From Phoronis ovalis (lineage: Eukaryota > Phoronida > Phoronidae): 16,575 nucleotides of DNA. Made by a program: the position numbers and the translations under genes. The notes beneath the pieces were generated by a model. It saw nothing but the letters and a program-made list of their open reading frames with translations. It had not been told where the DNA came from and made no database searches. The stretch lies in contig JAOXYB010051278.1 of the NCBI GenBank assembly GCA_028565635.1, positions 9,702 through 26,276 on the forward strand. Reading direction: 5' to 3'. Every line of letters begins with the position of its first letter. Position 1 is the first letter of the stretch. Positions 1 through 9,461 of this stretch are shown here, piece after piece.

Positions 1-372
1 TGGTTTTTAAAGCTCTTACTTTGCTTGATTATGTTCCAGTAAAAAATTTTTTAAAATGCAAAAAGAAGTTAACTTAAAAATGTTGTTACATATTGCATAT
101 GGAACCAAACAGATTGAAATCATTAGAACACATGTAAAAATTAACAACAGAAATATATCATTTGATTTAACAAGAATCCGCTTTCTTACATGATTTGCTT
201 AAATTAAAATTTTCAAGAGAGTGCACTAAATCTGTTATCTCTACATTAATTTCAAGTAAGCCATAGACCCGTCCTCCACCTTACCAGGCAACAGTTGACA
301 TTTTATTTAAAATGAATATACAAAAATGAAGGCTAGTGTTTATATTTAAATAATTGTCCTTCTCTCTTTCAG
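1..372 (+). other. BBS9 intron, 3' part
   Basis: AT-rich sequence without a convincing exon, ending in the acceptor at 371-372. I see no repeats or other signals. Confidence 0.75.
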
Positions 373-449
373 TCATTCTACCAACTGTCAGCTCAGATAA
401 TGACATACAGATTGTCACCTCAGTTCCTAGCGATTTGGATTCCATATCT
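373..449 (+). CDS. BBS9: BBS9 exon: linker before the ear domain
   Basis: The acceptor is a pyrimidine tract ending in TTTCAG and the donor is GTAAGT. The exon enters with two bases of a split codon, then reads ILPTVSSDNDIQIV... and ends in DLDSIS on a codon boundary. This matches the vertebrate stretch after the beta-propeller that ends in FDSVSQ. The other two frames are unsuitable: one has a stop and the other gives no homology. Confidence 0.85.
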
Positions 450-3400
450 GTAAGTATTTCTTGTTGTTGAAAAAAACTCTTAGGTCTTTTAACAAAACTC
501 AATGGTGCTAACTTTTCCCTTTAATTAAAGGTTTTATTTTTTTATAATTTGAGTATTTATAACTTTTACTACAAAGTGATATAATACATTTTAAAACTTT
601 GTTTTGATAGGAATTTAAAAAAAGTAAACCAACATAATAGATGTACTTGCATTATTACACGAAAATCGCTATGAATTTGCATATACTAGCGTCCTTGCGG
701 GTTTCAGTCAATAGATACTGCATAAGTATCCTAGCTAGAACTGTAATCAGTTAGATTGCCTTTAATTACCACATATTTTTCCGTCTTTCACCTATGTATA
801 CTGTGGAAAGTAGTAGTGCTATTGCATCTTCCTCTAATGCTATGCCATCCCTGTTTTTATAAATCTATGCAGCTGTCGCCTCGTGCGCCATATGACCCAA
901 ATTTTGGTTATCCAGTTATTATCCAAAACGAGGCTGAAGCACTTGTTAATGATACTAAGGTACTTAACTCCATGTCAGTATGTTGTGATTGCTTTCATAG
1001 TTTGAGTGTAATGAATTGATTGATATCATGGTATTACTGTTAGGAATCTTTCATGCAGATGTTCATGAATTTATACAAGCCAAAGCCAACAAAGGAATTG
1101 ATGATACAGAATTTTCACTCATACTCAGAATAGCGCAATAATTTGTGTTAAGATTTTAATTTGAGCCATTGGTATGCTGAGGATTAATTATTATTATAGA
1201 TTCAAAGGAAGAATGAGATATCAAAATTCAACACCTGTGGTACATATTCTGAGATTTGCTACTGCTATAAAGATTTTGTATCTGCATGAAGTTAATTCCT
1301 ACATAATTCAGAAAACTCGATGCTGTGTGTTTGATTTGATTGGTTATGATAATTATATAATTCAAAGTTTTACAAGCTATACATATTTATTATTTTTTCT
1401 GAGTGAGGAGTTTGTTTACTGAGTGTACATCATGTGCTGGTTATTTCTCACAGTCCAGTATATGTAGGCCGATATAAACATGTTGTGGATACATCTTTAT
1501 AACCTATTGATCAATGTACAACTCCTTCCTTTGTGTGCTCATTTATTGTATATTATAAAAAAGGTATTTACAAGAACTATATGTAATTATGATTTGAATA
1601 TGAATTCTGATCTGCTGGAATTCCTTTTAAACCACATTAGGTGCCGTTCTCCATATTTCTGTATTATATTTTTTTTTGTTTATGGTTAAAAAACTAGTTC
1701 CTGTATCACTTTTACTGTTTATTTATTGTAGCAAGCCCAGGGGGTGGAAGTTCAAGACGAAGATACAGTTCCGTCCATTACAATTAAGGTATGTTATTTT
1801 GAAAATATACAGCTTTGCTACAACATAATTTTAAAAAGTCGCATTTTCCAGTTCGACAACTGGTTTGAAATAAGGGTCAAAACTGTTGTTTAAAAAAATA
1901 CTTTGAATTAAATGCTAACTGTATAAGAAAATAAATTGTGGAATTTTTGGTAAAATGAAAAATAAGTACTTTTTGAGATAAAGTAGATTCAAAGCCGCTC
2001 AGTAACTTAAATCAGCATATTTGTCAGTATGATGGAGTAATTCTTATATTTGGCACTACTTGACTGGTTTACATCCTCAGTTTCAGAGCATATAAACCTT
2101 TGCTACTTCGTTTAAGAATTTCATATTTTGTTTTCTTATTTTTCAAATGGTATATCTTATCATAGCTACGTTTATAAATTCTGACACAACTCAACCTTTT
2201 TCCTTGCCCATCAATCAATTTGAAAACACCGCCAAACTAAAGCAGCCAATTGCAATGGTCGGCTTAAATTTTATCAGGCAATGAAATAATTAGCTTCTAA
2301 CATGGACTCGTTTGCCACATGCCCGTCCTCGTGCACTGCTTTGTAATAACTCTTTGTTAACTATGCTCTCCATGTTAAGTTTACTTCAGGCCATATTGAG
2401 CAAATAGCTACACGAGTTCTCGTTGACTATCACTTGCATTGAGTTCTGTGTGTGTATCCATGTGGACGATCAAAGGCCTGATCTAGTTATGTCAGAGTCT
2501 ATAATGAAACTATAAGCTATGAAATTTGAATTGAGAGGTAAGAAACCATAAAATATGAGTTTCAAACAACATAACAGATTATTATTTGTCTGCTCTGAAA
2601 CTCAGGATACTGATTTATTGATTTGTATTAGATTGGGCGCCAGGTCAAATGGACACTAGCAGCCACTTATCTTAAAAATTATGTCTCCGAAATCTCTTGA
2701 TATCGATTCCGCACAGCTCCCGCAAGAGAACTGCGTACTACTAACAGCAAAGACCCTTTTTACTCTGCAGCACAAAGAATGTGCTTATATCATAGTGTGT
2801 TGTAACCTAGATTAAGGGGTAATTAGTTTGTTTATGAAAAAGCAATTGTAACATAATTAATTCAGTCATTATAGAAATTTAAGCAAAAATGTATGTAAGT
2901 CACTCAAGAATAATAATTAAGTCTTTTAAAATATGTATAAATAAATTTTTGATTAAATACTGTGAATTTTGTTTTTTTAAATTTCAAGGTTTCTGTTATG
3001 TAAATTGTAAAGTGAATAACCAGGATGAAAGCCATACTTGGGCATACAGGGAATAATACTGGCATAAACACATTCCACTCCCTTTGTATTACTTTTTGAA
3101 ATAATCCATAAATAAAGAATTAAATGAACTATTTTGAGAAAAAAAAATATGTTTGAAATTTTAGAGAACTAAAGATAACTGTCTATAAAATACAATTTTA
3201 TAGTATTTTAAAAATTCAAAGTTGTTACAAATATTTCTTAGTTTGTACGGTCAGTAGAAAATTTAAAATAAATAAGTACGACTGCAACCAATTCATAAAT
3301 GTCAAAATTGTAATAGTAAGTGTTCGAAATAATAGAAAACGCAAATAATAGAAAGTAAAAACATGTTGAAAAGTACAATATACCTGTTGTCTACAAAATT

Positions 3401-6400
3401 CTCTTCTTTGTTGACTACTACTTATCTGAATGCTTTGTCGTTGAAAACTAATGTATTGGTTCTAATAATTTGCACACTCAGTAGTGTGGTAGTTAATTTT
3501 TAAACTCTTGAATTTTGTACATACAATTTTATTTAAAACAAAAAACATACTTTCTTTGTGTATTGAATAGTGAATTGGAATTATCAAATGTTATCATTAG
3601 TTTTATTGCAGCACACAATGCCATGTTAAAGATCACATTATTCAGCAATTTATCTAACCAGTGTATGAATTTTAACATGTTTGATATCCATATATATCCA
3701 TTGCCTTATACTGTGAATAATGTATTTGTGGATAACATTGTCATGATTGTTCTTTGTGTTACAGGTTCAAGTGAAGTCCAAGGCTTTGGTGAATAATGTG
3801 AAGTTGACTATCCATGCTCCTTCTCCGCTAGCTGTCAGCCAATCTCTGTATTCCTTCCCTGTTGTAGGTGAGTTCTTGTAAACACTGTTCTTACATCCAA
3901 CAATTAAAACCTACCTGGTTGTCTCTTGGTTTGAAAGTAGTTTTAAACTGAGAGGTAATAAACAATTAATTAATAACTTAATGACTTCTGTATTGCTCAA
4001 TGTTGGTGATACTATTATTAAAACCATACTATTTGTTGTCTCTGTGTAGTTATTTGTGTAATAAGATAAGAACTAACACAGCAAGACACATTTCTGCACA
4101 TTGATATTCTGTAGCATGGCGATCTATATGAAATGTTTTAAGAGCTAACTACTGTCAATCAGTACCAGGTAAATGTTTAAAGGTATCCATTATCAGTCAG
4201 TACTGAGTAAATTTCAGGAGTTAGAATTAAAGTTAAAAAAGTTTCTTCTCATATTGGTTTATTTTATTTTTCAGATTCCAACCGTCCGGTAGATGTTTTT
4301 GTGGCCTTTTTCTTAAAATTCCATTGTTTACCTGCAGATATAGCTGGCTTGGCAACAGCTACATATACAAATGCATCGGGTAATGCTCAGATGCTTTATT
4401 GTTTCTGCTTTTGAGATATAGTTTTTCATTCCATCTTAGAAATTCTTATACCATTCCAAAACTAAGATCTCTGGTAGAATCGTGTTCAGCCGTCGATCAT
4501 TTTTTGTATTCGCACACTTTAAATAACTTTATACCTCCAGTTAAAAAACCTTATGTACACATTACTTTAGTGGATGTTGATAATTTGTGCCTTAATTTGT
4601 TAAAACAAGCTGTATATCTTTAACAAGAATATTTTAAATAAAAAAATAATCAAATACCGGATACATAATTGTCCCATAGTAAGTATTCAAAGTTACCTAG
4701 TTACTCCAGTTGTAGTCCTTCCACGATTCGCGATAAGAATTGGGAGCTGGTTCATAAGTAATTGATCGAAAATAATGAATTATCCAAATGTTGGACCTTT
4801 TGTCAAGTACTTAATCTTAAAGATCTAAAGGAAGTTTTGATTGGCTAATAAATGAATTGCAAATTGTACAGCAGGTATATAAGATTTGCAACTGGAGTGA
4901 CTAGCTGTATTATATAGTAATGTTTGCTTAGTAAAATTCTCTATGAACTGAAACATACAGTTAATTCATGTATTTTCTTGAAGGAGCACCAAGAGTAACA
5001 CATGCTGTGATAAATTTACCATTGAAACTTGTCATCAAACCTTGTTTACCAATCAAAAATGCTACCTATAAAGTTACTGTGGAAACCAATAAACCACCTG
5101 TGAATCTTAACGATATATATCCAGGTAAGTGGGAAGCACTGATGTTCCTCCTAGTTTTGAAAATCGGGAATTTTTATTTTTAGAAAGAGTCCAGTAACAA
5201 GGTTTTATTTTTCCTCAAGATTTGGTCATATTTACACAAAGATTACATTTTTAATAAGTACTAGATATTTTTTAACCCAGACCATCATTTTGTAGAGATC
5301 ATAACGTCCCAGATCTCCATCATTACAATATATCAAATGTGCAGGTATTCCTTGTCTTCATATTAAAAAAAAGTTGCTTTTAATTGTGTCATCAATCTTG
5401 TAGACTTACTTGGAGAGAGTGCTGGTGGACCTGGGATGGCTTTAGGATTCCAGTATTATGGAGGCCCGGTGATAACTGTGTTGGCATCAAAATCATCACG
5501 TAAGTGCACTAGCATTATAAATATTTTGAATATTAGGCATTGACTCAAAATACATGTCAAAGTTTGCTATAAAGTAACAACAAACCCAACCAAGGCTCTT
5601 TCATGCATTGCCTACCTATATCGGTCATGATAATACACAACATGATGATTAACCTAGCAAGCCACTGACCTTTGGTTCATTTTTTAGAAACAAAATTTTG
5701 AATGATATGTTGCTTAACAATTCAAATATAACAATTGTTACATATTTTGTCGAAATAATACATTAGGCTTTCCTAATTCTAGAACGATACAGACTTCAGT
5801 GTGAAAATTTTGAAGCTATGTGGCTGATCACAAAAGATTTACTGCAACGATTAGAGAACCGTTTTGGTGCTGGGCGATCGTCGGATTTTAAAGCATCATT
5901 TGGTGGCCCAGTTCCATTACAAGAGTATTTTGAAGTCATTGATGCACATTTTGAGGTAATCCACATGTATTTGATGAATAGTTGATTAAAATCAACTGAA
6001 ATGATAATTTATGTTCCGTTTATTATTATTCTGACCCAAGAAGCAACTCCTCTGATTATTTGTTCTCATGCAAGTGTTATGTTCATCTTTGACCTTAAGT
6101 TGTTTTCACGGACCTTAGCATTATTCATTGCCAAACCGTTTTAAAAATGTAGTTGTTCTGTTAAAGTGCAAAATGGAAACCTAATTACCACTTTTAAATG
6201 TTAATTAAAATTGTAATGTGTAATATGAAATTGTTTGTTGGTAAAATGCCAAATGCCGTCATTCATTATTGTAGTAAATATTCTGATTCAGTTTGATTAA
6301 ATGTTTTAAATTTGATTTTCTATTCAGTACTTTATTTTCTAATACAGTATCGAACAAACACTGAGAAGTATGCAGAACTCTTGTCCCAGAGAGCATCACA

Positions 6401-8817
6401 GTTTCGTTCTATACAAAGGCGGTTGTTGACACGATTTAAGGACAAAACACCAGCACCATTGGCTAACCTAGATACTTTACTTGATGGCACTTTCAGACAG
6501 GTGAATCCAATAATAAAAAAAAATTCTGAACAATTAGCTCACTGGAAACTTGTTCAGGGAAAATTTTTGTTAGAACAAGATTCGTACTGATTCCTCTTCT
6601 TATGACTTAATGTATTCATCCTAAGACAGTCGTAGGACAAATCAAAGTTTTCTGTTGTGGGATGGATTTTTCGATTTTGAGAATTAAACTTTATACATTC
6701 CTGCTGCATCCCTCATAACTTTAAATATCTTCAGTTTTTCCATCGGATATATTTTGTTGGAAAAACTCTCAATATAGGGACTTTTAGAATATTTCCTTTC
6801 AGTTCAATTCAGTAGCTTAGAAAAAGAAATGGAAAATGTTTTGTTAAAAGTGCATTGAGGTACAAATTGAGGAGACACAACATTTACTAAATGTATTGTT
6901 GTTCTAGCTTTTAGCCATAGCTGATGCATCAGAAGATAATAAGAGGGCTCAAGAGAAAGCAGCTAGCAACTTAAGCTGTGCTACCAGGCTTATCAACTTG
7001 TTACTCAAACTATGGGTTGATATGCAAGATGATCAGTTTGCTGTGCTGGAGAATACATTATCCCCTAATATTACACTAGGAACTGAACAGGTATTTACCT
7101 ACAGTACTGGCAATCTCGGAAATTTGATGCCTTCATTCAGTTGAATGAATGAACCGGAATCAACACTGATTAAAGCTTCCTGATGACATCTAGGTTCAAG
7201 ATTTGGTTGCATAACTTGTCAAAGGAAATTAAACTTACGCTGTAGCTGAACAACTAAAAAGATAGTTATCACGCTGTAGTTATTGATTTTCTTATGTTAA
7301 CACAAAACTAAAATTAGTGAATATTAATCTTGATTTTCTTAGATTATATTATTGAACCATGTTTCAGGGATGGGAAGAAATGGTCGACATGGCAATAACA
7401 CATTTGCTCAGAACGTGTTTGTCAAAAAGTTCCAAAGATCAGACTGTAACACCTTCACCAATAACTATGGCAAAAGATACAACAAAGCTCAAAAAACACA
7501 TTGCATTATTGTGTGAAAGACTTGGCAAGGGTGCTAAATTGTTTGTTGAAGGACAAGCTACAAATGCAGGTAACTGTTCTGCTTAGGTTTCCCATTATAA
7601 AATGCAAATATGTTGCGTGCATGTTTTTATTTCTGGTAGCAGTGCTATTTTAGCTGATGGTACATGTAGTAACATGCTGTGGCTCTCCCAAAGACCTGCA
7701 AAAGTGTATTGCATTTAATATACATATGTGTTACACTAGAATATCCAATCTTTCCTTCGTTTTGGAAAAAGTATACAGTCGAGACATCTGTGGTGCAGAT
7801 ATAAAGTGGCTGTGGGTGTTGTCATAACTATCAAAATGAAATGATTGGATGTTAGACAGATGAACATATATTGCACAAAAAACTTTTTTAGTATGCATTA
7901 AATAAGATCAGAATATTGTTTACTAGAGTCAATTTTGCAAACTGGTAAGTGATTTTGACTACAACTAGTGCATTTGTGTTGAATGGGTTATTTGCTTTGA
8001 ACTCAGTTTTGCTAAAATTTTGTTTTCAGGATCAACCAATTCTACTGCATCTAGCCCTCCAAAAAAATCACCCATGCAACGACAGACATCTGAGGAGGAC
8101 AATAATATAAAATTAGGAGAGGCAGAAGTACCAATAGGAAGCAAGTTTGGTGAAAAGAAGAGCCCAAGAAATAACAATAACCTCTCACCTTTATCTGGAT
8201 CTGGAAAATTGGCACCACTAGGTGGAAATAACCCTTTACCGCCATTGTCTGGAGGAAACCTGGGAGGTAAGCAAGTATGAAAAGTGTGTAGGTTTGTTAG
8301 TTTTGGAGTACTGACAATAGTAATACAAGTAGTGGATATTTGCATAGAGCAATATTATAAAGAAACATTTGGTTTTTGTGCTTTTGCTAGTGTGTTCTTT
8401 AATGTTTGACCCTGTCGCTTCTCGAGTTCATATCTCACCTTATGACACCATGATTTCATTTCTCTAGCTTTATTTCTGCAAAGTTTTCAGTTCTTGTGAC
8501 ACATCCCTTCTTTCAATGAGTAGGAAAGAAGTAGATAACTTTGGCAGATTAGCAGTAGTTTTAGTGGGAAGTTTTGATATTTTAAATTGTCGTATTGCTC
8601 CTTTGGCTGTAAACACTCAAGTATTCAGCTTCCACATGTACATAATCATGTGAAGAAGTTGTGAAGGATCTTGAACAAAATTGTTTATTTTTTAGATCTG
8701 AAGAAAAAAAATAATATTGAAAATCAAGTGCCTGATCTGGACGAATTAGGTTCTAGTGATAATTATCATCCGATCTTAACAAATGGACACAAGGAAGATG
8801 ATGAAATGGCTGTGTGA
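373..8817 (+). CDS. BBS9: BBS9 / PTHB1, BBSome subunit (3' part of gene, 12 supported exons)
   Basis: BBS9 is a core subunit of the BBSome, the coat-like octamer that carries membrane proteins into and out of cilia; in insects it would act in ciliated sensory neurons. Joined exons 373-449, 1732-1788, 3765-3867, 4275-4379, 4984-5124, 5404-5499, 5783-5955, 6348-6500, 6908-7090, 7368-7569, 8030-8266 and 8696-8817 give 548 codons plus TGA with consistent phases and GT-AG introns. The product aligns along its length with the C-terminal half of vertebrate BBS9: linker (1-44), gamma-adaptin-ear-like domain (about 40-135), platform domain (about 136-250), helical hairpin and C-terminal helices (251-429), and a divergent tail (430-548). 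Diagnostic segments include LPLKLVIKPC, ASKSSQRYRL, FKDKTPAPL and LDTLLDGTF. The beta-propeller exons lie left of the window. The assignment comes from recalled family sequence, not a search. Confidence 0.96.
450..872 (+). other. BBS9 intron before the candidate cassette exon
   Basis: Starts with a GTAAGT donor. If the candidate exon is not used, the intron runs on to 1731. Nothing else is recognisable. Confidence 0.6.
873..959 (+). CDS. Candidate in-frame cassette exon in BBS9
   Basis: This 87-bp segment is bounded by a good acceptor (CCCTGTTTTTATAAATCTATGCAG-type context, AG at 871-872) and a donor AAG|GTACTT. It is exactly 29 codons in phase 0 on both sides, so it would fit between the DLDSIS exon and the QAQGVEV exon without changing frame. 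It reads LSPRAPYDPNFGY then PVIIQNEAEALVNDTK, with no stop and less AT than its surroundings. I recall no counterpart in vertebrate BBS9, whose sequence runs directly from the first flanking exon to the second. It may be a lineage-specific linker exon, an alternative exon, or chance. Confidence 0.42.
960..1731 (+). other. BBS9 intron after the candidate cassette exon
   Basis: AT-rich intron ending in the acceptor TTATTGTAG. Two short open stretches (1174-1422, 1480-1689) have intron-like composition and no homology I recognise. Confidence 0.7.
1732..1788 (+). CDS. BBS9: BBS9 exon: linker to ear domain
   Basis: Nineteen codons, phase 0 at both ends, acceptor TTATTGTAG and donor GTATGT. The peptide QAQGVEVQDEDTVPSITIK corresponds to the vertebrate segment with VEV...DLVPSVTVKV, where the first strand of the gamma-adaptin-ear-like domain begins. 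Confidence 0.88.
1789..3764 (+). other. Longest BBS9 intron (1,976 bp)
   Basis: Holds the 537-bp MITE at 2072-2608 and, right after it, a less AT-rich segment at about 2630-2790 that I cannot identify. The remaining sequence (2800-3764) is AT-rich with no visible feature. Confidence 0.8.
2072..2608. mobile_element. 537-bp MITE with long diverged inverted repeats and 9-bp target duplication
   Basis: The outer 18 bases (2073-2090 and 2591-2608) are inverted repeats with one mismatch (ATCCTCAGTTTCAGAGCA against ATCCTGAGTTTCAGAGCA). Weaker inverted similarity continues inward about 140 bp, including shared TCATATTTT, TTTCTTA and TCTGACA blocks. The flanks ACTGGTTTA (2063-2071) and ACTGATTTA (2609-2617) differ at one base, suggesting a 9-bp target duplication. 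Long terminal repeats with a 9-bp duplication fit a non-autonomous Mutator-like (MULE) element. The interior is less AT-rich than the surrounding BBS9 intron. Confidence 0.72.
3765..3867 (+). CDS. BBS9: BBS9 exon: gamma-adaptin-ear domain, first part
   Basis: Acceptor TTTGTGTTACAG, donor GTGAGT, phase 0 in and phase 1 out. The exon reads VQVKSKALVNNVKLTIHAPS followed by PLAVSQSLYSFPVV, an alternating beta-strand pattern matching the vertebrate ear domain (VTLQNRVILQKAKLSV...). It follows a 1,976-bp intron holding a 537-bp transposon. Confidence 0.88.
3868..4274 (+). other. BBS9 intron between ear-domain exons
   Basis: Contains a weak two-copy direct repeat (about 4151-4177 and 4189-4215, offset 38). 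Otherwise featureless. Confidence 0.7.
4275..4379 (+). CDS. BBS9: BBS9 exon: gamma-adaptin-ear domain, second part
   Basis: Acceptor TTTTATTTTTCAG, donor GTAATG, phase 1 to phase 1. The 35 codons read DSNRPVDVFVAFFLKFHC and continue through LPADIAGLATATYTNAS. Hydrophobic strands align in position with the vertebrate ear domain, though few residues are identical. Phase continuity with both neighbours is the main support. Confidence 0.82.
4380..4983 (+). other. BBS9 intron carrying the TA-flanked MITE
   Basis: Begins GTAATG and ends in the acceptor CTTGAAG. An open stretch at 4399-4623 has no recognisable product. Confidence 0.75.
4697..4904. mobile_element. Short (208-bp) TA-flanked MITE
   Basis: CTAGTTACTCCAGTTG at 4697-4712 is the reverse complement of CAACTGGAGTGACTAG at 4889-4904 with one mismatch. 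Taking the TA as target duplication leaves 13-bp terminal repeats beginning GTTACTCCAGTTG, as in Tc1/mariner-type MITEs. There is no coding capacity. It lies in the BBS9 intron before the exon at 4984, about 80 bp from its acceptor. Confidence 0.6.
4984..5124 (+). CDS. BBS9: BBS9 exon: ear-platform junction
   Basis: Acceptor TATTTTCTTGAAG, donor GTAAGT, phase 1 to phase 1, 47 codons. It contains PRVTHAVINLPLKLVIKPC and KVTVETNKPPVNLNDIYP, closely matching vertebrate BBS9 (LPLKLI..., TIDTNKSPVSLLSLFP). This is one of the strongest anchors for the assignment. Confidence 0.95.
5404..5499 (+). CDS. BBS9: BBS9 exon: platform domain, first part
   Basis: Acceptor ATCAATCTTGTAG, donor GTAAGT, phase 1 to phase 1. 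It reads DLLGESAGGPGMALGFQYYG followed by GPVITVLASKSS, equivalent to the vertebrate MGFHFLGGARITVLASKTS stretch. Confidence 0.93.
5783..5955 (+). CDS. BBS9: BBS9 exon: platform domain, second part
   Basis: Acceptor CCTAATTCTAG, donor GTAATC, phase 1 in and phase 0 out, 58 codons. Conserved segments are QRYRLQCENFEAMWLITKDL and PVPLQEYFEVIDAHFE, nearly collinear with the vertebrate protein, where the platform domain ends and the helical region starts. Confidence 0.96.
5956..6347 (+). other. BBS9 intron between platform and helical exons
   Basis: AT-rich; I see nothing beyond the splice sites. The next intron (6501-6907) is likewise featureless. Confidence 0.75.
6348..6500 (+). CDS. BBS9: BBS9 exon: helical hairpin
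   Basis: Acceptor TTTTCTAATACAG, donor GTGAAT, phase 0 to phase 0, 51 codons. It encodes YAELLSQRASQFRSIQRRLL and then TRFKDKTPAPLANLDTLLDG, the most conserved block of BBS9. An upstream TATTCAG at 6321-6327 is a possible competing acceptor, but the 6348 start fits the phase of the previous exon and the family alignment. Confidence 0.97.
6908..7090 (+). CDS. BBS9: BBS9 exon: C-terminal helical domain
   Basis: Acceptor GTTGTTCTAG, donor GTATTT, phase 0 to phase 0, 61 codons. It reads LLAIADASEDNKRAQEKAAS and continues with a helical run containing ATRLINLLLKLWVDMQDDQF. It aligns with vertebrate IALADAVEENQ... and the following helix, with moderate identity. Confidence 0.92.
7368..7569 (+). 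CDS. BBS9: BBS9 exon: C-terminal helices
   Basis: Acceptor CCATGTTTCAG, donor GTAACT, phase 0 in and phase 1 out. It encodes GWEEMVDMAITHLLRTCLSK and TTKLKKHIALLCERLGKGAK, matching the vertebrate GWEETVDAAISHLLKTCLSK and LKKHITLLCDRLSKGG blocks. An ATG just upstream (7359) lies in intron sequence and is not a start. Confidence 0.96.
7570..8029 (+). other. BBS9 intron before the tail exon
   Basis: Nothing recognisable apart from GTAACT at the start and TTTTCAG at the end. The following intron (8267-8695) is also without a clear feature. Confidence 0.75.
8030..8266 (+). CDS. BBS9: BBS9 exon: low-complexity tail with PL[SG]G repeats
   Basis: Acceptor TTTTGTTTTCAG, donor GTAAGC, phase 1 to phase 1, 79 codons. 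The peptide is rich in Ser, Asn, Gly, Pro and Lys and probably disordered. It ends with three units of a nine-residue pattern (PLSGSGKLA, PLGGNNPLP, PLSGGNLGD, the last residue completed after splicing). I recall no equivalent in vertebrate BBS9, so the support is phase, splice sites and position. If the following intron were retained, the protein would end after four more residues at TGA 8278-8280. Confidence 0.85.
8696..8817 (+). CDS. BBS9: BBS9 terminal coding exon and stop codon
   Basis: Acceptor TTGTTTATTTTTTAG, entering in phase 1. It encodes the last 40 residues, DLKKKNNIENQVPDLDELGS then SDNYHPILTNGHKEDDEMAV, followed by TGA at 8815-8817. The acidic end has a loose likeness to the vertebrate C-terminus (DLEERSVEQDSTELFTNH). 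The fit of frame and stop supports this as the normal end. Confidence 0.85.
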
Positions 8818-8883
8818 ACAAGTTTGGAATTCATCATAAAGAATTTATTTTTGTCACAAGCATGTAACTTCATTAAACTAAAG

Positions 8884-8896
8884 ATTTATTTATTTT
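8884..8896 (+). promoter_or_regulatory. AU-rich element in the BBS9 3' UTR
   Basis: ATTTATTTATTTT contains overlapping ATTTA pentamers and the UUAUUUAUU nonamer typical of AU-rich mRNA-decay elements, 67 bp after the BBS9 stop. In AT-rich DNA this can occur by chance. On the minus strand the same bases give overlapping AATAAA hexamers. Confidence 0.35.
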
Positions 8897-9455
8897 CGTT
8901 TGTACATTGCCTTCAGATTTTGATGTGCTGTTTTGTTAAACATCACGTGATATTATTTGCTATGTAAATGATTTGATAATTTGGTTTTGTTAATTCTGTA
9001 ATATTCAGCATACTAACAATATATCCATTTTTAAATACAAAATGTTCGCATTAGTATTTCATTTAAAGCTCAACTTTTGTATTTTTTAAAGTATTTTGTG
9101 ACATTTTGTTTATGGAATGTCTTAAATCTGTAACATATTAATTTATTTAAATGAGTCACCTAGCTGCTGAAAATTATTATTTTAAAGAGACCACTAGGGT
9201 ATTGTTGTACTTGATAGATATGACACTGTTCAAAATTGTTGTTGATCGAAACTTTCATACAAATGTAGTCAATTGTGATTGTAATCACTCCAAGCAAAAA
9301 TGAAAAGCTCGAAATCTTTTGTAATATCCTGATTTTTTAAATGTGGTTACTTTTCATAGTTTTGGCAACACTGCATCAAGGGAAATCTAATAGTGTTATT
9401 CCTGCTTAAACATTTCTGATTATTTGTTAAAAATTTTAGTATGTATATAGAAGTA

Positions 9456-9461
9456 AATAAA
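9456..9461 (+). terminator. Probable BBS9 poly(A) signal AATAAA
   Basis: AATAAA lies 638 bp after the BBS9 stop and is followed by a T-rich stretch (9477-9489) suited to the downstream cleavage element. A second AATAAA is at 9508-9513. A weaker ATTAAA at 8872-8877 could give a very short 3' UTR. Confidence 0.55.

Noticed and set aside
1030-1160. A possible extra exon after the acceptor-like TCATGCAG near 1058
   Set aside because: The open stretch hits a stop before any plausible donor and does not fit the phase or homology of the BBS9 exons.
1174-1422. 82-codon plus-strand frame in a BBS9 intron
   Set aside because: AT-driven composition (Ile, Tyr, Phe, Leu) and no splice-compatible homology.
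7965-8345. 126-codon open frame on the minus strand
   Set aside because: It is antisense to the BBS9 tail exon; its Pro/Phe/Leu-rich product mirrors the Gly/Asn/Lys codons of the sense strand and it has no splice or homology support.
8420-8440. B-box-like GAGTTCATATCTC suggesting a SINE
   Set aside because: No A box at the proper distance upstream and no visible SINE tail or target duplication; one short match in AT-rich DNA is not enough.
9275-9288. GTGATTGTAATCAC inverted repeat
   Set aside because: A six-base stem with a two-base loop is likely by chance in a window of this size and has no supporting context.
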